Assembly (NCBI RefSeq): GCF_001411475.1
Contig: NZ_LLWH01000112.1
Location: 100,700-164,699 of the forward strand
Direction: 5' to 3'
Origin: Pseudomonas endophytica
Lineage (GTDB): Bacteria > Pseudomonadota > Gammaproteobacteria > Pseudomonadales > Pseudomonadaceae
Length of the DNA stretch: 64,000 bases
This document shows positions 36,511 to 46,308 of this stretch, in pieces (position 1 is the stretch's first letter; the number at the start of each line of letters is the position of its first letter). The notes under the pieces were generated by a model, which was not told the origin of the DNA, searched no databases, and saw only the letters and a program-made list of their open reading frames with translations. The translations under genes and the position numbers were made by a program.

Positions 36511-37584
36511 ATGCTGGCGTATATCTTCAGGCGACTGCTGCTAATTATTCCGACTCTATTCGGGATCTTGCTGATTAACTTCATCATCATTCAGGCCGCT
36601 CCAGGAGGCCCGGTTGATCAGATGATCGCCAAGCTTGAAGGCTTTGACGGCGCGACCAGCCGCATTGCTGGCGGTGGCTCGGAAGTCTCAGTGGCGGGCT
36701 CCAGTTATAGGGGTGCGCAAGGCTTGGACCCGGCGCTGATTCAGGAAATCGAAAAGATGTACGGTTTCGACAAGTCAGCCCCCGAACGCTTGTGGATCAT
36801 GATCAAAAACTACGCCCAACTGGACTTCGGTGAGAGTTTTTTCCGTGACGCCAAGGTCATCGACCTGATCAAAGAAAAGATGCCAGTCTCGATCTCGCTG
36901 GGGCTGTGGAGCACGTTGATTATGTATTTGGTGTCGATCCCGCTGGGCATCGCCAAAGCAACGCGCCATGGCAGCCACTTTGACGTCTGGACCAGCTCGG
37001 CAATCATCGTCGGTTATGCCATCCCAGCTTTTTTGTTCGCCATCCTGCTGATCGTGGTTTTTGCCGGGGGCAGTTACCTGGATTGGTTCCCGCTGCGCGG
37101 GCTGACCTCTAACAATTTCGATGAGCTCAGTTTAGGCGGCAAGATCCTCGATTATTTCTGGCACTTGGCACTCCCCATCACCGCCTTAGTCATAGGCAAC
37201 TTTGCCACCATGACCTTACTGACCAAGAACAGCTTTCTTGATGAGATCAACAAGCAATACGTGGTCACGGCCAAGGCCAAAGGGTTAACCAATCACCGCG
37301 TACTTTATGGACACGTCTTTCGCAACGCCATGTTGCTGGTCATCGCCGGCTTCCCATCGGCCTTTATTGGCATCTTCTTCACCGGTTCGCTGCTGGTTGA
37401 GGTGATCTTCTCTCTCGACGGCTTGGGGTTGATGAGCTTTGAAGCTGCAATCAATCGCGATTACCCCGTAGTGTTTGGCACCCTGTTTATCTTCACGTTG
37501 GTAGGGTTGCTGGTGAAATTGATCGGCGACCTCTCATACACGTTGGTTGATCCGCGCATCGACTTTGAAAGCCGGGAGCATTGA
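36511..37584 (+). CDS. yejB: Peptide ABC transporter permease, YejB-like
   Basis: A 357-residue inner-membrane permease of the DppB/OppB type, with an N-terminal transmembrane segment ([20 protein letters not shown]), a periplasmic insert rich in Gly/Ser and a C-terminal permease core with the EAA loop ([22 protein letters not shown]). It partners with YejE to form the channel. The start ATG follows the stop of the second SBP gene with no gap. Confidence 0.94.
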   Translation: MLAYIFRRLLLIIPTLFGILLINFIIIQAAPGGPVDQMIAKLEGFDGATSRIAGGGSEVSVAGSSYRGAQGLDPALIQEIEKMYGFDKSAPERLWIMIKNYAQLDFGESFFRDAKVIDLIKEKMPVSISLGLWSTLIMYLVSIPLGIAKATRHGSHFDVWTSSAIIVGYAIPAFLFAILLIVVFAGGSYLDWFPLRGLTSNNFDELSLGGKILDYFWHLALPITALVIGNFATMTLLTKNSFLDEINKQYVVTAKAKGLTNHRVLYGHVFRNAMLLVIAGFPSAFIGIFFTGSLLVEVIFSLDGLGLMSFEAAINRDYPVVFGTLFIFTLVGLLVKLIGDLSYTLVDPRIDFESREH

Positions 37585-37585
37585 G

Positions 37586-38605
37586 ATGAAATTATCCCCT
37601 CTCAATCGACGACGTTTCGAACGTTTTAAAGCCAACAAACGGGGTTGGTGGTCGCTGTGGATTTTCGTGGTTTTGTTCGGGCTTAGTCTCGGCGCCGAAT
37701 TGATCGCTAACGACAAACCGCTCGTAATCAATTACGACGGTGAATGGTATTTCCCGGCACTCAAGCGCTACCCAGAGACAGACTTCGGCGGTGAGTTCCC
37801 ACTCGAGGCCAATTATAAAAGCCCGTATATCCGCGAGCTGCTGGCCAAGAAAGACGCTTTGGTTGTGTGGCCACCGATCCCTTACAGCTATCAGAGCATT
37901 AACTATGACCTGAAAGTCCCGGCTCCGGCCCCGCCCTCCATGGAAAACTGGCTAGGCACCGACGATCAAGGACGCGACGTATTGGCGCGGGTGATCTACG
38001 GCTTCAGGATTTCAGTACTTTTTGCCCTAACATTGACCATTTTGAGTTCGATTATTGGCGTTATCGCAGGCGCCCTTCAGGGTTTTTATGGCGGATGGGT
38101 GGATCTAGCAGGGCAACGTTTTCTGGAAATATGGTCCGGCCTACCGGTGCTTTATCTGTTGATTATTCTGGCCAGTTTCGTGCAACCCAACTTCTGGTGG
38201 CTACTGGGGATCATGCTGCTGTTTTCATGGATGAGCCTCGTCGATGTGGTCCGGGCTGAGTTCTTACGTGGGCGCAATCTGGAATATGTGCGCGCAGCTC
38301 GAGCGCTCGGTATGCAGGACATGGCCATCATGTACCGGCATATTCTGCCCAATGCCATGGTGTCGACCATGACCTTTATGCCATTTATCTTAACTGGCGC
38401 CATTGGCACACTCACCGCACTGGACTTTCTGGGCTTTGGCCTTCCACCGGGCGCACCTTCGTTGGGCGAATTAGTGGCGCAAGGCAAATCCAACCTGCAA
38501 GCACCGTGGCTGGGTATCAGTGCCTTTGCCGTGCTGGCCATCATGCTGAGCTTGCTGGTGTTTATCGGCGAGTCCGCTCGCGATGCCTTCGATCCGAGGA
38601 AATAA
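37586..38605 (+). CDS. yejE: Peptide ABC transporter permease, YejE-like
   Basis: A 339-residue permease with an N-terminal transmembrane anchor (WWSLWIFVVLFGLSLGAELIA), a large periplasmic loop containing the YejE-typical LVINYDGEWYFP..., and the C-terminal core with the EAA loop (YVRAARALGMQDMAIMYRHIL). The chosen ATG at 37586 follows the yejB stop by one base and the GGGAG site; the open frame begins earlier, inside yejB. Confidence 0.94.
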   Translation: MKLSPLNRRRFERFKANKRGWWSLWIFVVLFGLSLGAELIANDKPLVINYDGEWYFPALKRYPETDFGGEFPLEANYKSPYIRELLAKKDALVVWPPIPYSYQSINYDLKVPAPAPPSMENWLGTDDQGRDVLARVIYGFRISVLFALTLTILSSIIGVIAGALQGFYGGWVDLAGQRFLEIWSGLPVLYLLIILASFVQPNFWWLLGIMLLFSWMSLVDVVRAEFLRGRNLEYVRAARALGMQDMAIMYRHILPNAMVSTMTFMPFILTGAIGTLTALDFLGFGLPPGAPSLGELVAQGKSNLQAPWLGISAFAVLAIMLSLLVFIGESARDAFDPRK

Positions 38606-38606
38606 G

Positions 38607-40217
38607 ATGACGCAGGATATTTTGATCGAAGTGCGTGATCTTTCCGTTGAGTTTGTCACGGGTGAACACTCACACCGTGTGGTGCAAGGGATCAACTTTG
38701 AAATAAAGCGCGGGGAAACCTTGGCCTTGGTTGGCGAAAGTGGCTCGGGCAAGTCCGTGACTGCACACTCAATTTTGCGTCTGCTGCCCTACCCTAACGC
38801 GCGCCATCCGAGCGGCAGCATTCACTATGCAGGGCAAGACCTGCTGCAATTGGATGAGAAAAAACTCCGACATATTCGTGGCAATCGAATAGCCATGATT
38901 TTCCAGGAGCCCATGACCTCGCTAAACCCGCTGCACACCATTGAAAAACAAATCAATGAAGTGCTGGGCATCCACAAAGGTTTAACCGGCAAAGAGGCTA
39001 CACTGCGAACCTTGGAGCTGCTTGATTTGGTCGGGATCCCTGACCCTATCAAGCGTCTTAAAGCGCTGCCACATGAACTGTCTGGCGGTCAGCGCCAACG
39101 AGTGATGATCGCCATGGCCTTGGCGAACGAACCCGAACTCTTAATTGCCGACGAACCCACCACCGCACTTGACGTAACAGTCCAACTAAAAATTCTGGAT
39201 TTGTTGAAGCAATTGCAGGCCCGACTGGGTATGTCATTGTTACTGATCAGTCACGATTTGAATCTTGTTCGAAGAATTGCGCATCGGGTATGTGTCATGC
39301 AGCGCGGTTGCATCGTCGAACAAGCATCGTGCGAACAGCTGTTCACTTCGCCAGAGCACCCCTACACCCAAGAGCTGCTCAGTGCGGAGCCCAGCGGAGG
39401 CCCGGCCAATACCGATGCAGGGCCGCCATTGCTGGAGGTCGAGGCCCTAAAAGTCTGGTTCCCGATCAAAAAAGGGTTGTTACGTAAGACCGTTGATTAT
39501 GTGAAGGCGGTTGACGGCATTAACTTCAGTCTGCCTCAGGGTCAGACTTTAGGCATTGTGGGAGAAAGCGGATCAGGAAAATCGACACTGGGCTTGGCGA
39601 TTTTGCGATTGATTGCCAGCGAAGGCTTGATCCGTTTCGAGGGCAAACGGTTAGACTGCATGTCGCGCCAAGAAGTAAGGCCACTGCGACGGGAAATGCA
39701 GGTGGTGTTCCAGGATCCGTTCGGCAGCCTCAGCCCACGCATGAGTGTCAGCGAGATCGTCGGTGAAGGGCTACGTATTCACCGCATGGGCTCACCTGAA
39801 GAGCAAGAAAAAGAAATTATTGAAGCTTTGAGAGAAGTAGGTCTGGATCCGCAAACGCGACACCGCTACCCTCACGAGTTTTCGGGCGGGCAACGGCAAC
39901 GTATCGCCATTGCCCGAGCACTGGTATTAAAACCGGCGTTGATTCTGCTGGACGAGCCGACCTCTGCGTTGGACCGCACAGTACAGCGCCAAGTGGTCGA
40001 GTTGTTACGCTCGCTGCAAACCAAATACAACCTGACCTATTTGTTTATCAGCCATGACCTGGCGGTAGTCAAAGCGCTTAGCCACCAACTGATGGTGGTC
40101 AAGCATGGCCAAGTGGTCGAACAGGGTGATGCACACGGTATTTTTGCATCACCGCAACATCCATATACACAACAGCTTCTGGAAGCCGCCTTTTTGGCTC
40201 CAGTGGCTGTCGATTAA
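38607..40217 (+). CDS. yejF: Peptide ABC transporter, duplicated ATP-binding protein, YejF-like
   Basis: A 536-residue protein with two ABC ATPase modules in tandem. Module 1 has Walker A GESGSGKS, signature LSGGQRQR and Walker [13 protein letters not shown]. Module 2 has [23 protein letters not shown] and [12 protein letters not shown]. Each is followed by the short oligopeptide-transporter C-terminal motif. It supplies energy for the YejBE channel. It starts one base after yejE and ends 19 bases before fabI. Confidence 0.95.
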   Translation: MTQDILIEVRDLSVEFVTGEHSHRVVQGINFEIKRGETLALVGESGSGKSVTAHSILRLLPYPNARHPSGSIHYAGQDLLQLDEKKLRHIRGNRIAMIFQEPMTSLNPLHTIEKQINEVLGIHKGLTGKEATLRTLELLDLVGIPDPIKRLKALPHELSGGQRQRVMIAMALANEPELLIADEPTTALDVTVQLKILDLLKQLQARLGMSLLLISHDLNLVRRIAHRVCVMQRGCIVEQASCEQLFTSPEHPYTQELLSAEPSGGPANTDAGPPLLEVEALKVWFPIKKGLLRKTVDYVKAVDGINFSLPQGQTLGIVGESGSGKSTLGLAILRLIASEGLIRFEGKRLDCMSRQEVRPLRREMQVVFQDPFGSLSPRMSVSEIVGEGLRIHRMGSPEEQEKEIIEALREVGLDPQTRHRYPHEFSGGQRQRIAIARALVLKPALILLDEPTSALDRTVQRQVVELLRSLQTKYNLTYLFISHDLAVVKALSHQLMVVKHGQVVEQGDAHGIFASPQHPYTQQLLEAAFLAPVAVD

Positions 40218-40236
40218 CCTGATAGAGGAACAACAC

Positions 40237-41031
40237 ATGGGTTTTCTCGCCGGTAAGCGCGTCCTGATCGTCGGTGTCGCTAGCAAATTGTCCATCGCTT
40301 CTGGCATTGCTGCCGCCATGCACCGTGAAGGCGCTGAACTTGCTTTCACTTATCAGAACGAAAAGCTCAAGGGCCGCGTTGAAGAGTTCGCAGCTGGCTG
40401 GGGCTCTGGTCCAGAATTGTGCTTCCCTTGCGACGTCGCCAGCGATGATGAAATTGCCAAGGTTTTCGAAGACCTGAGCAAGCAATGGGACGGCTTGGAC
40501 TGCATCGTGCACTCCGTAGGCTACGCGCCTGGCGATCAACTGGACGGCGACTTCACAGACGCTACAACCCGCGAAGGCTTCCGTATCGCTCACGACATCA
40601 GCGCCTACAGCTTCGTGGCCCTGGCCAAAGCGGGTCGCCCAATGATGAAAGGTCGCAATGGTAGCCTGTTGACCCTGTCCTACTTGGGTGCTGAGCGCAC
40701 CATGCCTAACTACAACGTAATGGGCATGGCCAAGGCCAGCCTTGAAGCCGGTGTACGTTATCTGGCAGGCAGCTTGGGCCCAGAAGGCACGCGCGTTAAC
40801 TGCGTGTCGGCAGGTCCAATCCGCACCCTCGCGGCCTCGGGCATCAAAAACTTCCGTAAAATGCTGGCTGCTAACGAAGCGCAAACCCCACTGCGCCGTA
40901 ACGTGACCATCGACGAAGTCGGCAATGCCGGCGCCTTCCTGTGCTCTGATCTGGCATCGGGCATCAGCGGCGAAATCATGTACGTAGACGGCGGCTTCAA
41001 CACCACCGCAATGGGCAGCCTCGAAGAGTAA
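40237..41031 (+). CDS. fabI: Enoyl-acyl carrier protein reductase (NADH)
   Basis: A 264-residue short-chain dehydrogenase-like enzyme for the last step of fatty-acid elongation. NADH-binding sequence is [17 protein letters not shown]; the active site is Tyr-149/Tyr-159 with Lys-166 ([18 protein letters not shown]), the FabI-type Y-x6-K spacing. It is the target of triclosan in other bacteria. An AGAGGA ribosome binding site precedes the ATG at 40237. It follows yejF by only 19 bases, so it may be partly read from the yej transcript, and it ends at a stem-loop. Confidence 0.97.
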   Translation: MGFLAGKRVLIVGVASKLSIASGIAAAMHREGAELAFTYQNEKLKGRVEEFAAGWGSGPELCFPCDVASDDEIAKVFEDLSKQWDGLDCIVHSVGYAPGDQLDGDFTDATTREGFRIAHDISAYSFVALAKAGRPMMKGRNGSLLTLSYLGAERTMPNYNVMGMAKASLEAGVRYLAGSLGPEGTRVNCVSAGPIRTLAASGIKNFRKMLAANEAQTPLRRNVTIDEVGNAGAFLCSDLASGISGEIMYVDGGFNTTAMGSLEE

Positions 41032-41057
41032 ACCTTCTTCGCAACTGCCAATAAAAA

Positions 41058-41092
41058 CGCCCGGCGCAGTCAATGCCCGGGCGCTTTGCGTT
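41058..41092 (+). terminator. Stem-loop after fabI
   Basis: CGCCCGG (41058-41064) pairs with CCGGGCG (41077-41083), followed by CTTTGCGTTT. The T content is moderate, so termination is likely but weaker than at 41176. Confidence 0.7.
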
Positions 41093-41175
41093 TAAGACCT
41101 AGCTCTGCTGCACGCTTTGCAAACCGTCAGTGCTAGGAGCCAATAGCAGGTTTTACCGCTGGAAAGTTATCGCCC

Positions 41176-41208
41176 AAAAAAATGGCCGCTCAGTGAGCGG
41201 CCATTTTT
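41176..41208. terminator. Bidirectional terminator between fabI and ppiD
   Basis: AAAAATGGCCGCTCA and GTGAGCGGCCATTTTT form a long near-perfect stem with A/T runs on both sides, placed between the convergent fabI and ppiD genes. Confidence 0.92.
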
Positions 41209-41228
41209 AATCCAGCGATGAAGACCGC

Positions 41229-43100
41229 TTAGTAGCGCTCAACCTTCGCTTCGCTTTGTAACTGCTTGCGGTAAGCATCAAAGTCTTGCTGGCCGATACG
41301 CGAGGCCAGGTAGCGACGATAAGAAGCTTTCTCTTCGTCTGTTGGCTTCGCATCGTCGTTAACGCCATTCAAGCGCAGTACCACAACGGTGCCATCTGCC
41401 AAGCTCACGCTGCCAAAGGTCGGTTTGTCCTTGGACTCTGGCTTCGGCATGCGGAACACCGCTTGCAGCACAGCGGGATCAATACCGTCTTGACCACGGC
41501 TGACCGCTTCGTCGACTTTCCACGACTGACCATCAATCGGCTGATTCAACGGCAACTTGCCATCGCGCAGACCTTTAATGATTTCATCAGCTTTAGTTTT
41601 AGCGGCGGCCCCAGCCTGCTCTTTAACCAAGTGTTCATGGATGTTGGAGGCAACCGCTTCCAGAGGCAGTTGCTCAGGCTTACGGTGTTCTTTAACACGC
41701 AGAACAACAACGGTTTCAGGGTCAAGCTCGAGTGCGGTGCTGTTAGCCCCGTCATCCATTACTTCGCTGCTGAAGGCTGCTTGCACTACAGCGCGATTGG
41801 CTGCAATACCTTCACCCCCTTCACGACCAAACGGTGCAGAGGTGTGAACAGTCAGGTTCAGCTCTTGCGCTGGCTGAGCTAAGTCAGAGGCCTCGAAAGC
41901 CGAGTCTTCCAATTGCTTGGTTGCATCCACGAAACGACGTTCCACCTGCTGGGTTTTCAAGTCGCGTGTCAGCTTATCTTTCAAGCTGGCAAAACTCGGT
42001 ACTTCAGGCGCCTCTACGCCCAGTAGCTTGATCAGGTGATAACCGAAGGTGGTGCGAACCGGCTCTGACACTTGATCTTTTTTCAACGCATAGAGAGCGC
42101 TATCAAAGGTTGAGTCATAGGCACCAGGGCCTGCATAACCGAGATCACCACCGTTGGCAGCTGAGCCTAGATCTTGAGAAAACTCTTTAGCCAGGGCTTC
42201 AAAGCTTTCACCTTTGGCCAGACGTTGTTGAATCTCTTCAATCTTGGCCTTAGCTTGCGCATCGCTGACTTTGTCGTTGACCTCAATCAGGATGTGAGCA
42301 GCACGACGCTGTTCTGCCAAGTTGGCGATTTCTGTCTGATAAAGCGCCTGCAACTCGTCATCTTTGACTGCCACTTGATCAAAGAAGGCAGACTTCTTCA
42401 ATTCGATGTAGTCAATGACCACCTGATCAGGCGTCATGAACTCTTTAACGTGCGCGTCGTAGTAAGCCTTAACCTCGTCTTCACTGACTTTCACCGCAGC
42501 TGAATCAGCTTTGATGTTTAGGCTAGCGAAATCGCGGGTTTGCTTTTCAAGACGAGCAAAAGCGTTCACTTGCTCATCGGTGACAAAACCACTACCAGCC
42601 AAACCGGCACGCAGCTGACCGATCAACATTTCTTCGCCTAACATCTCGCGGAACTGCAGACGGCCATAACCCAGTTGACGAATCACTTGGTCGAAGCGCG
42701 CCGGGCTGAATTGGCCGTTTTCCTGGAACTCTGGCGTTTGCAGGATAACTTGGTCCAAAGCAGCTTCAGAGAACGAGAACTTGGCCTGATTAGCGCCTTG
42801 TAGCAACAGCTTGCGGTCGATCAATCCTTTAAGAGCTGCATCGTGCAGCATTTTTTCATCTAGCAACGAAGGATCGAAATCTTTGCCCAGTTGTTGCATC
42901 AACTGGCGACGTTGCATGTCGACAGCTTGGCTAAGCTCAACCTGGGTGATTTCTTCACCGTTTACTTTGGCCGCATCCTTGCTGTGAGAGGTGGCTTGAA
43001 AAATCGCATCGAAACCCGTCAACGCCATTAACGCGACGATGACTCCGATGATGGTCTTGGCAATCCAGCCTTGTGAATTGTCCCTGATATTTTGCAGCAT
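41229..43100 (-). CDS. ppiD: Periplasmic chaperone PpiD, peptidyl-prolyl isomerase type
   Basis: A 623-residue protein anchored in the inner membrane by one N-terminal segment (about residues 12-35; WIAKTIIGVIVALMALTGF) with a SurA-N-like chaperone domain and a parvulin-type PPIase domain (about 265-360; RRAAHILIEV, GGDLGYAGPG). It assists outer-membrane proteins leaving the Sec translocon. I chose the ATG at 43100 because MLQNIRDNSQGW is the family start; upstream in-frame codons overlap other elements. It lies downstream of hupB and the tRNA-like RNA on the same strand. Confidence 0.95.
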   Translation of the reverse strand: MLQNIRDNSQGWIAKTIIGVIVALMALTGFDAIFQATSHSKDAAKVNGEEITQVELSQAVDMQRRQLMQQLGKDFDPSLLDEKMLHDAALKGLIDRKLLLQGANQAKFSFSEAALDQVILQTPEFQENGQFSPARFDQVIRQLGYGRLQFREMLGEEMLIGQLRAGLAGSGFVTDEQVNAFARLEKQTRDFASLNIKADSAAVKVSEDEVKAYYDAHVKEFMTPDQVVIDYIELKKSAFFDQVAVKDDELQALYQTEIANLAEQRRAAHILIEVNDKVSDAQAKAKIEEIQQRLAKGESFEALAKEFSQDLGSAANGGDLGYAGPGAYDSTFDSALYALKKDQVSEPVRTTFGYHLIKLLGVEAPEVPSFASLKDKLTRDLKTQQVERRFVDATKQLEDSAFEASDLAQPAQELNLTVHTSAPFGREGGEGIAANRAVVQAAFSSEVMDDGANSTALELDPETVVVLRVKEHRKPEQLPLEAVASNIHEHLVKEQAGAAAKTKADEIIKGLRDGKLPLNQPIDGQSWKVDEAVSRGQDGIDPAVLQAVFRMPKPESKDKPTFGSVSLADGTVVVLRLNGVNDDAKPTDEEKASYRRYLASRIGQQDFDAYRKQLQSEAKVERY

Positions 43101-43164
43101 GCTTCCCCCAGAAACGGTCTTGCACAATGAGCAACCGTGGAGCGTGGGTAGAGTCCGGATAGAA

Positions 43165-43192
43165 GAAAGGCGCATCCGAGGATGCGCCTTCT
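43165..43192 (-). terminator. Terminator after the tRNA-like element
   Basis: On the minus strand AAGGCGCATCC and GGATGCGCCTT form an 11-base perfect stem with a 2-base centre (CTCG loop region), followed by a TTTCTTCT tail. It starts about seven bases after the CCA end of the tRNA-like sequence and stands before ppiD. Confidence 0.85.
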
Positions 43193-43198
43193 CGTAAC

Positions 43199-43275
43199 TG
43201 GCGGAGCGGACCGGGCTCGAACCCGTGACCCTCGGCGTAATGCGTCAATGCAAGCATCGACGCTACAACCGCTCC
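43199..43275 (-). pseudogene. tRNA-Asp-like element with D and anticodon arms replaced by one hairpin
   Basis: This 77-base segment has a perfect 7-base acceptor stem (GGAGCGG/CCGCTCC), discriminator G, encoded CCA, and a T-arm with the loop TTCGAGC (one stem mismatch). Its 3' half closely follows Pseudomonas tRNA-Asp as I remember it (ACGCCG...GGTC...GGGTTCGAG...GTCCGCTCCGCCA). The 5' half has no D-arm or anticodon arm; instead GTAGCGTCGATGC and GCATTGACGC..TAC can fold into one long hairpin. There is no recognisable anticodon, so it cannot act as a normal tRNA. A terminator follows directly. It is either a decayed tRNA gene or a tRNA-like small RNA. Confidence 0.75.
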
Positions 43276-43329
43276 GCTGCCAAGCCTGGCGTGCGCCTGA
43301 CCCGGTTGGGTAGAGAGTGTTACAGAAAC

Positions 43330-43602
43330 TTAGTTAACCGCTTCTTTCAGCGCTTTGCCGGCTTTGAAGCCTGGTTTTTTAGCGGCAGGAATTTCTAGCG
43401 TTTTACCAGTCTGTGGGTTACGACCAGTGCGAGCCGGGCGATCGGTTACAGAAAAAGTACCAAAACCAACCAGTACCACAGAGTCGCCGGCCTTAAGAGC
43501 GCCAGTGACGGATTCGATTACTGCGTCCAGCGCACGGCCAGCTGCAGCTTTCGGGATATCAGCAGATGCAGCGATAGCATCAATCAGTTCCGACTTGTTC
43601 AC
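43330..43602 (-). CDS. hupB: DNA-binding protein HU-beta
   Basis: A 90-residue histone-like HU subunit. The sequence [20 protein letters not shown] followed by [26 protein letters not shown] is the beta-arm DNA-binding signature (GFGTF...R-x-G-R-N-P-x-T-G). It bends and compacts DNA. It is encoded just after lon on the same strand (146-base gap), as in other gamma-proteobacteria. Confidence 0.97.
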   Translation of the reverse strand: MNKSELIDAIAASADIPKAAAGRALDAVIESVTGALKAGDSVVLVGFGTFSVTDRPARTGRNPQTGKTLEIPAAKKPGFKAGKALKEAVN

Positions 43603-43748
43603 TCTAAGTCCCCTTATATCTATTTGAGTATGTTTCTAAAGTTTTTTGGTAAAGCTAAACGTTTGCCTGAGTACCGCGGACACTTATAGAGCCGCTTTAT
43701 AACAAGGGCTCTAAACAGCGTCAAGAAAGCCCCTCAGGCAAAACAGTA

Positions 43749-46145
43749 TTAATGCGTGCTGATTCGTTCCTTTGAGTCAGACTCGCGCTTCTCTTCCTTG
43801 GCAACAATCTCAGGAGCCACATCTGGCAAGGGCTCCGGGGCGTATTGCAGCGCAATTTGCAGGACCTCGTCAATCCATTTAACCGGTTTAATCTGAAGAT
43901 CCTGCTTGATGTTGTCGGGAATTTCCTTCAGATCGCGGACATTTTCTTCAGGAATAATTACCGTTTTGATCCCACCGCGATGCGCCGCAAGTAGTTTTTC
44001 CTTAAGTCCACCAATGGCCAGTACCTGACCACGCAAGGTAATCTCACCTGTCATTGCAACATCAGCACGCACAGGAATAAGTGTAAGTGCCGACACCAAC
44101 GCAGTACACATTCCTACACCAGCGCTTGGACCATCTTTAGGTGTAGCGCCTTCAGGCATGTGAATGTGAATGTCACGTTTCTCGTGGAAATCCAATGGGA
44201 TACCGAGGCTCTTGGCGCGGCTGCGGACGACTGTCAATGCGGCGGTGATCGACTCAACCATGACATCGCCAAGCGAACCTGTCTTGATCAACTGGCCCTT
44301 GCCAGGCACGACAGCGGACTCAATAGTCAGCAATTCGCCGCCAACTTGGGTCCAAGCCAAGCCCGTCACTTGACCGACTTGATCTTCCTGTTCTGCCAAG
44401 CCATAACTGAATTTTCTTACACCCAAGAAGTGCTCTAAAAGCTCAGGCGTCACCGTGACAGAGAAGCGTTTTTCGAGCGCATGCTCCTTCACGGCCTTAC
44501 GGCAAATCTTCGCTATTTGACGCTCAAGCCCCCGAACACCGGCCTCACGGGTATAAAAACGAATGATGTCGCGGATGGCTGAATTGTCGAATGCCAGCTC
44601 ACCTTTCTTCAGACCATTCGCTTCAATTTGTTTCGGCGCGAGGTATTTGACCGCGATGTTGATTTTTTCATCTTCGGTGTAGCCAGGCAGACGAATCACT
44701 TCCATCCGGTCCAGCAACGCTGGCGGGATGTTCATGGAGTTCGAGGTGCACAAGAACATCACATCGGACAGGTCGTAATCAACTTCAAGGTAATGGTCAT
44801 TGAAGTTATGGTTTTGCTCCGGGTCCAGTACCTCTAGCAGTGCAGACGCCGGATCGCCACGCATGTCACTGCCCATCTTGTCGATTTCATCGAGCAAGAA
44901 GAGCGGATTCCGCACCCCTACCTTGGTCATTTTTTGAATCAATCGACCCGGCATAGAGCCTATGTAAGTCCGGCGGTGACCGCGAATCTCAGCTTCATCA
45001 CGTACGCCACCTAAAGCCATACGTACGAACTTACGGTTTGTGGCGTTAGCAATGGACTCTGCAAGCGAAGTTTTACCCACACCAGGAGGCCCGACCAGGC
45101 ACAAAACAGGACCACGAATTTTCTTCACGCGTTTTTGCACAGCAAGATATTCGAGAATCCGCTCTTTAACTTCCTCTAAGCCGTAGTGGTCAGCATCCAA
45201 AATGTCTTCTGCACGCTTAAGATCCAGACGCACCTTGCTTTGGGCCTTCCAAGGCACTTGCACTAGCCAGTCGATGTAGGAACGAACGACTGTCGCTTCC
45301 GCAGACATCGGCGACATTTGCTTAAGCTTGTTCAGCTCAGCCTGTGCCTTGGCCATCGCATCTTTAGGCAAGCCTGCTTCATCAATGCGCTTTTTTAACT
45401 CTTCGATTTCATTGTGACCTTCGTCACCGTCACCCAGCTCTTTCTGAATGGCTTTCATTTGCTCATTCAGGTAGTACTCGCGCTGGCTGCGCTCCATCTG
45501 TTTTTTCACACGGCCGCGAATACGCTTCTCAACTTGCAGCAAGTCGATTTCAGCGTCCAGCAGCGCTAAAACATGCTCAACCCGATCTTGCAGGTTGATA
45601 ATTTCAAGAATTTCCTGCTTCTGCTCGATCTTCAGGGCCATATGAGCAGACATGGTGTCGACCAGACGGCTAGGCTCATCAATGCTGTTAAGCGATGAAA
45701 GCACTTCAGCCGGAACCTTTTTGCCTAATTGGACATACTGCTCAAACTGCGAGAGCAGACTGCGTACGAAAACTTCGGATTCACGTTCTGGAACAGCCAC
45801 CTCATCAATCAAGGAGACTTCGGCATTCAAGTAGCCATTCGCTTGGCCAAAATGCTCCACAGCACCGCGCTGCTCGCCCTCAACCAAGACTTTAACCGTA
45901 CCATCAGGAAGTTTTAGTAACTGCAGTACAGTCGCGATAGTGCCTACACGATAGAGCGCGTCTTCACCCGGATCATCGTCAGCAGGATTTTTTTGAGCCA
46001 ACAGCAGAATCTGCTTGTCGCCCGTCATCGCAGCCTCAAGGGCTTCGATCGATTTCTCACGTCCCACGAACAGTGGAATAACCATGTGCGGATAAACAAC
46101 GACGTCGCGCAATGGCAGGAGAGGCAATTCGATGGTTGTCTTCAT
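43749..46145 (-). CDS. lon: ATP-dependent protease Lon
   Basis: A 798-residue Lon with the N-terminal substrate-recognition domain and coiled coil, the AAA+ domain (Walker [10 protein letters not shown]; Walker [11 protein letters not shown]) and the protease domain with the Ser-Lys dyad ([11 protein letters not shown] and [12 protein letters not shown]). It degrades misfolded and regulatory proteins. The C-terminus has a charged tail ([16 protein letters not shown]) after the domain. A sigma-32-like promoter lies 59-87 bases upstream, which fits heat-shock induction. Confidence 0.97.
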   Translation of the reverse strand: MKTTIELPLLPLRDVVVYPHMVIPLFVGREKSIEALEAAMTGDKQILLLAQKNPADDDPGEDALYRVGTIATVLQLLKLPDGTVKVLVEGEQRGAVEHFGQANGYLNAEVSLIDEVAVPERESEVFVRSLLSQFEQYVQLGKKVPAEVLSSLNSIDEPSRLVDTMSAHMALKIEQKQEILEIINLQDRVEHVLALLDAEIDLLQVEKRIRGRVKKQMERSQREYYLNEQMKAIQKELGDGDEGHNEIEELKKRIDEAGLPKDAMAKAQAELNKLKQMSPMSAEATVVRSYIDWLVQVPWKAQSKVRLDLKRAEDILDADHYGLEEVKERILEYLAVQKRVKKIRGPVLCLVGPPGVGKTSLAESIANATNRKFVRMALGGVRDEAEIRGHRRTYIGSMPGRLIQKMTKVGVRNPLFLLDEIDKMGSDMRGDPASALLEVLDPEQNHNFNDHYLEVDYDLSDVMFLCTSNSMNIPPALLDRMEVIRLPGYTEDEKINIAVKYLAPKQIEANGLKKGELAFDNSAIRDIIRFYTREAGVRGLERQIAKICRKAVKEHALEKRFSVTVTPELLEHFLGVRKFSYGLAEQEDQVGQVTGLAWTQVGGELLTIESAVVPGKGQLIKTGSLGDVMVESITAALTVVRSRAKSLGIPLDFHEKRDIHIHMPEGATPKDGPSAGVGMCTALVSALTLIPVRADVAMTGEITLRGQVLAIGGLKEKLLAAHRGGIKTVIIPEENVRDLKEIPDNIKQDLQIKPVKWIDEVLQIALQYAPEPLPDVAPEIVAKEEKRESDSKERISTH

Positions 46146-46203
46146 GATTTCGCCTCTACGGCGGCCATAAGGCCGTAATCAGTTGGAAGTAAGCTTGAAG
46201 CCA

Positions 46204-46232
46204 AGATGGGGGCTGTCTTGAAAAAAAACAAG
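46204..46232 (-). promoter_or_regulatory. Sigma-32-type heat-shock promoter of lon
   Basis: On the minus strand CTTGTTT (46232-46226) and CCCCATCT (46211-46204) are 14 bases apart, matching the RpoH consensus CTTGAAA-N13-17-CCCCATNT apart from the last -35 bases. Confidence 0.8.
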
Positions 46233-46249
46233 CGCTGAGCGACAGGAAA

Positions 46250-46276
46250 AACAAAGGGGCCCGAAGGCCCCTTCTT
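46250..46276 (-). terminator. Terminator after clpX
   Basis: AAGGGGCC, loop TTCG and GGCCCCTT (minus strand) form a strong GC stem followed by TTTGTTTTTCC, 36 bases after the clpX stop. Confidence 0.92.
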
Positions 46277-46308
46277 TAACGCGCAATATGTCACATGCAG
46301 CAATACAT

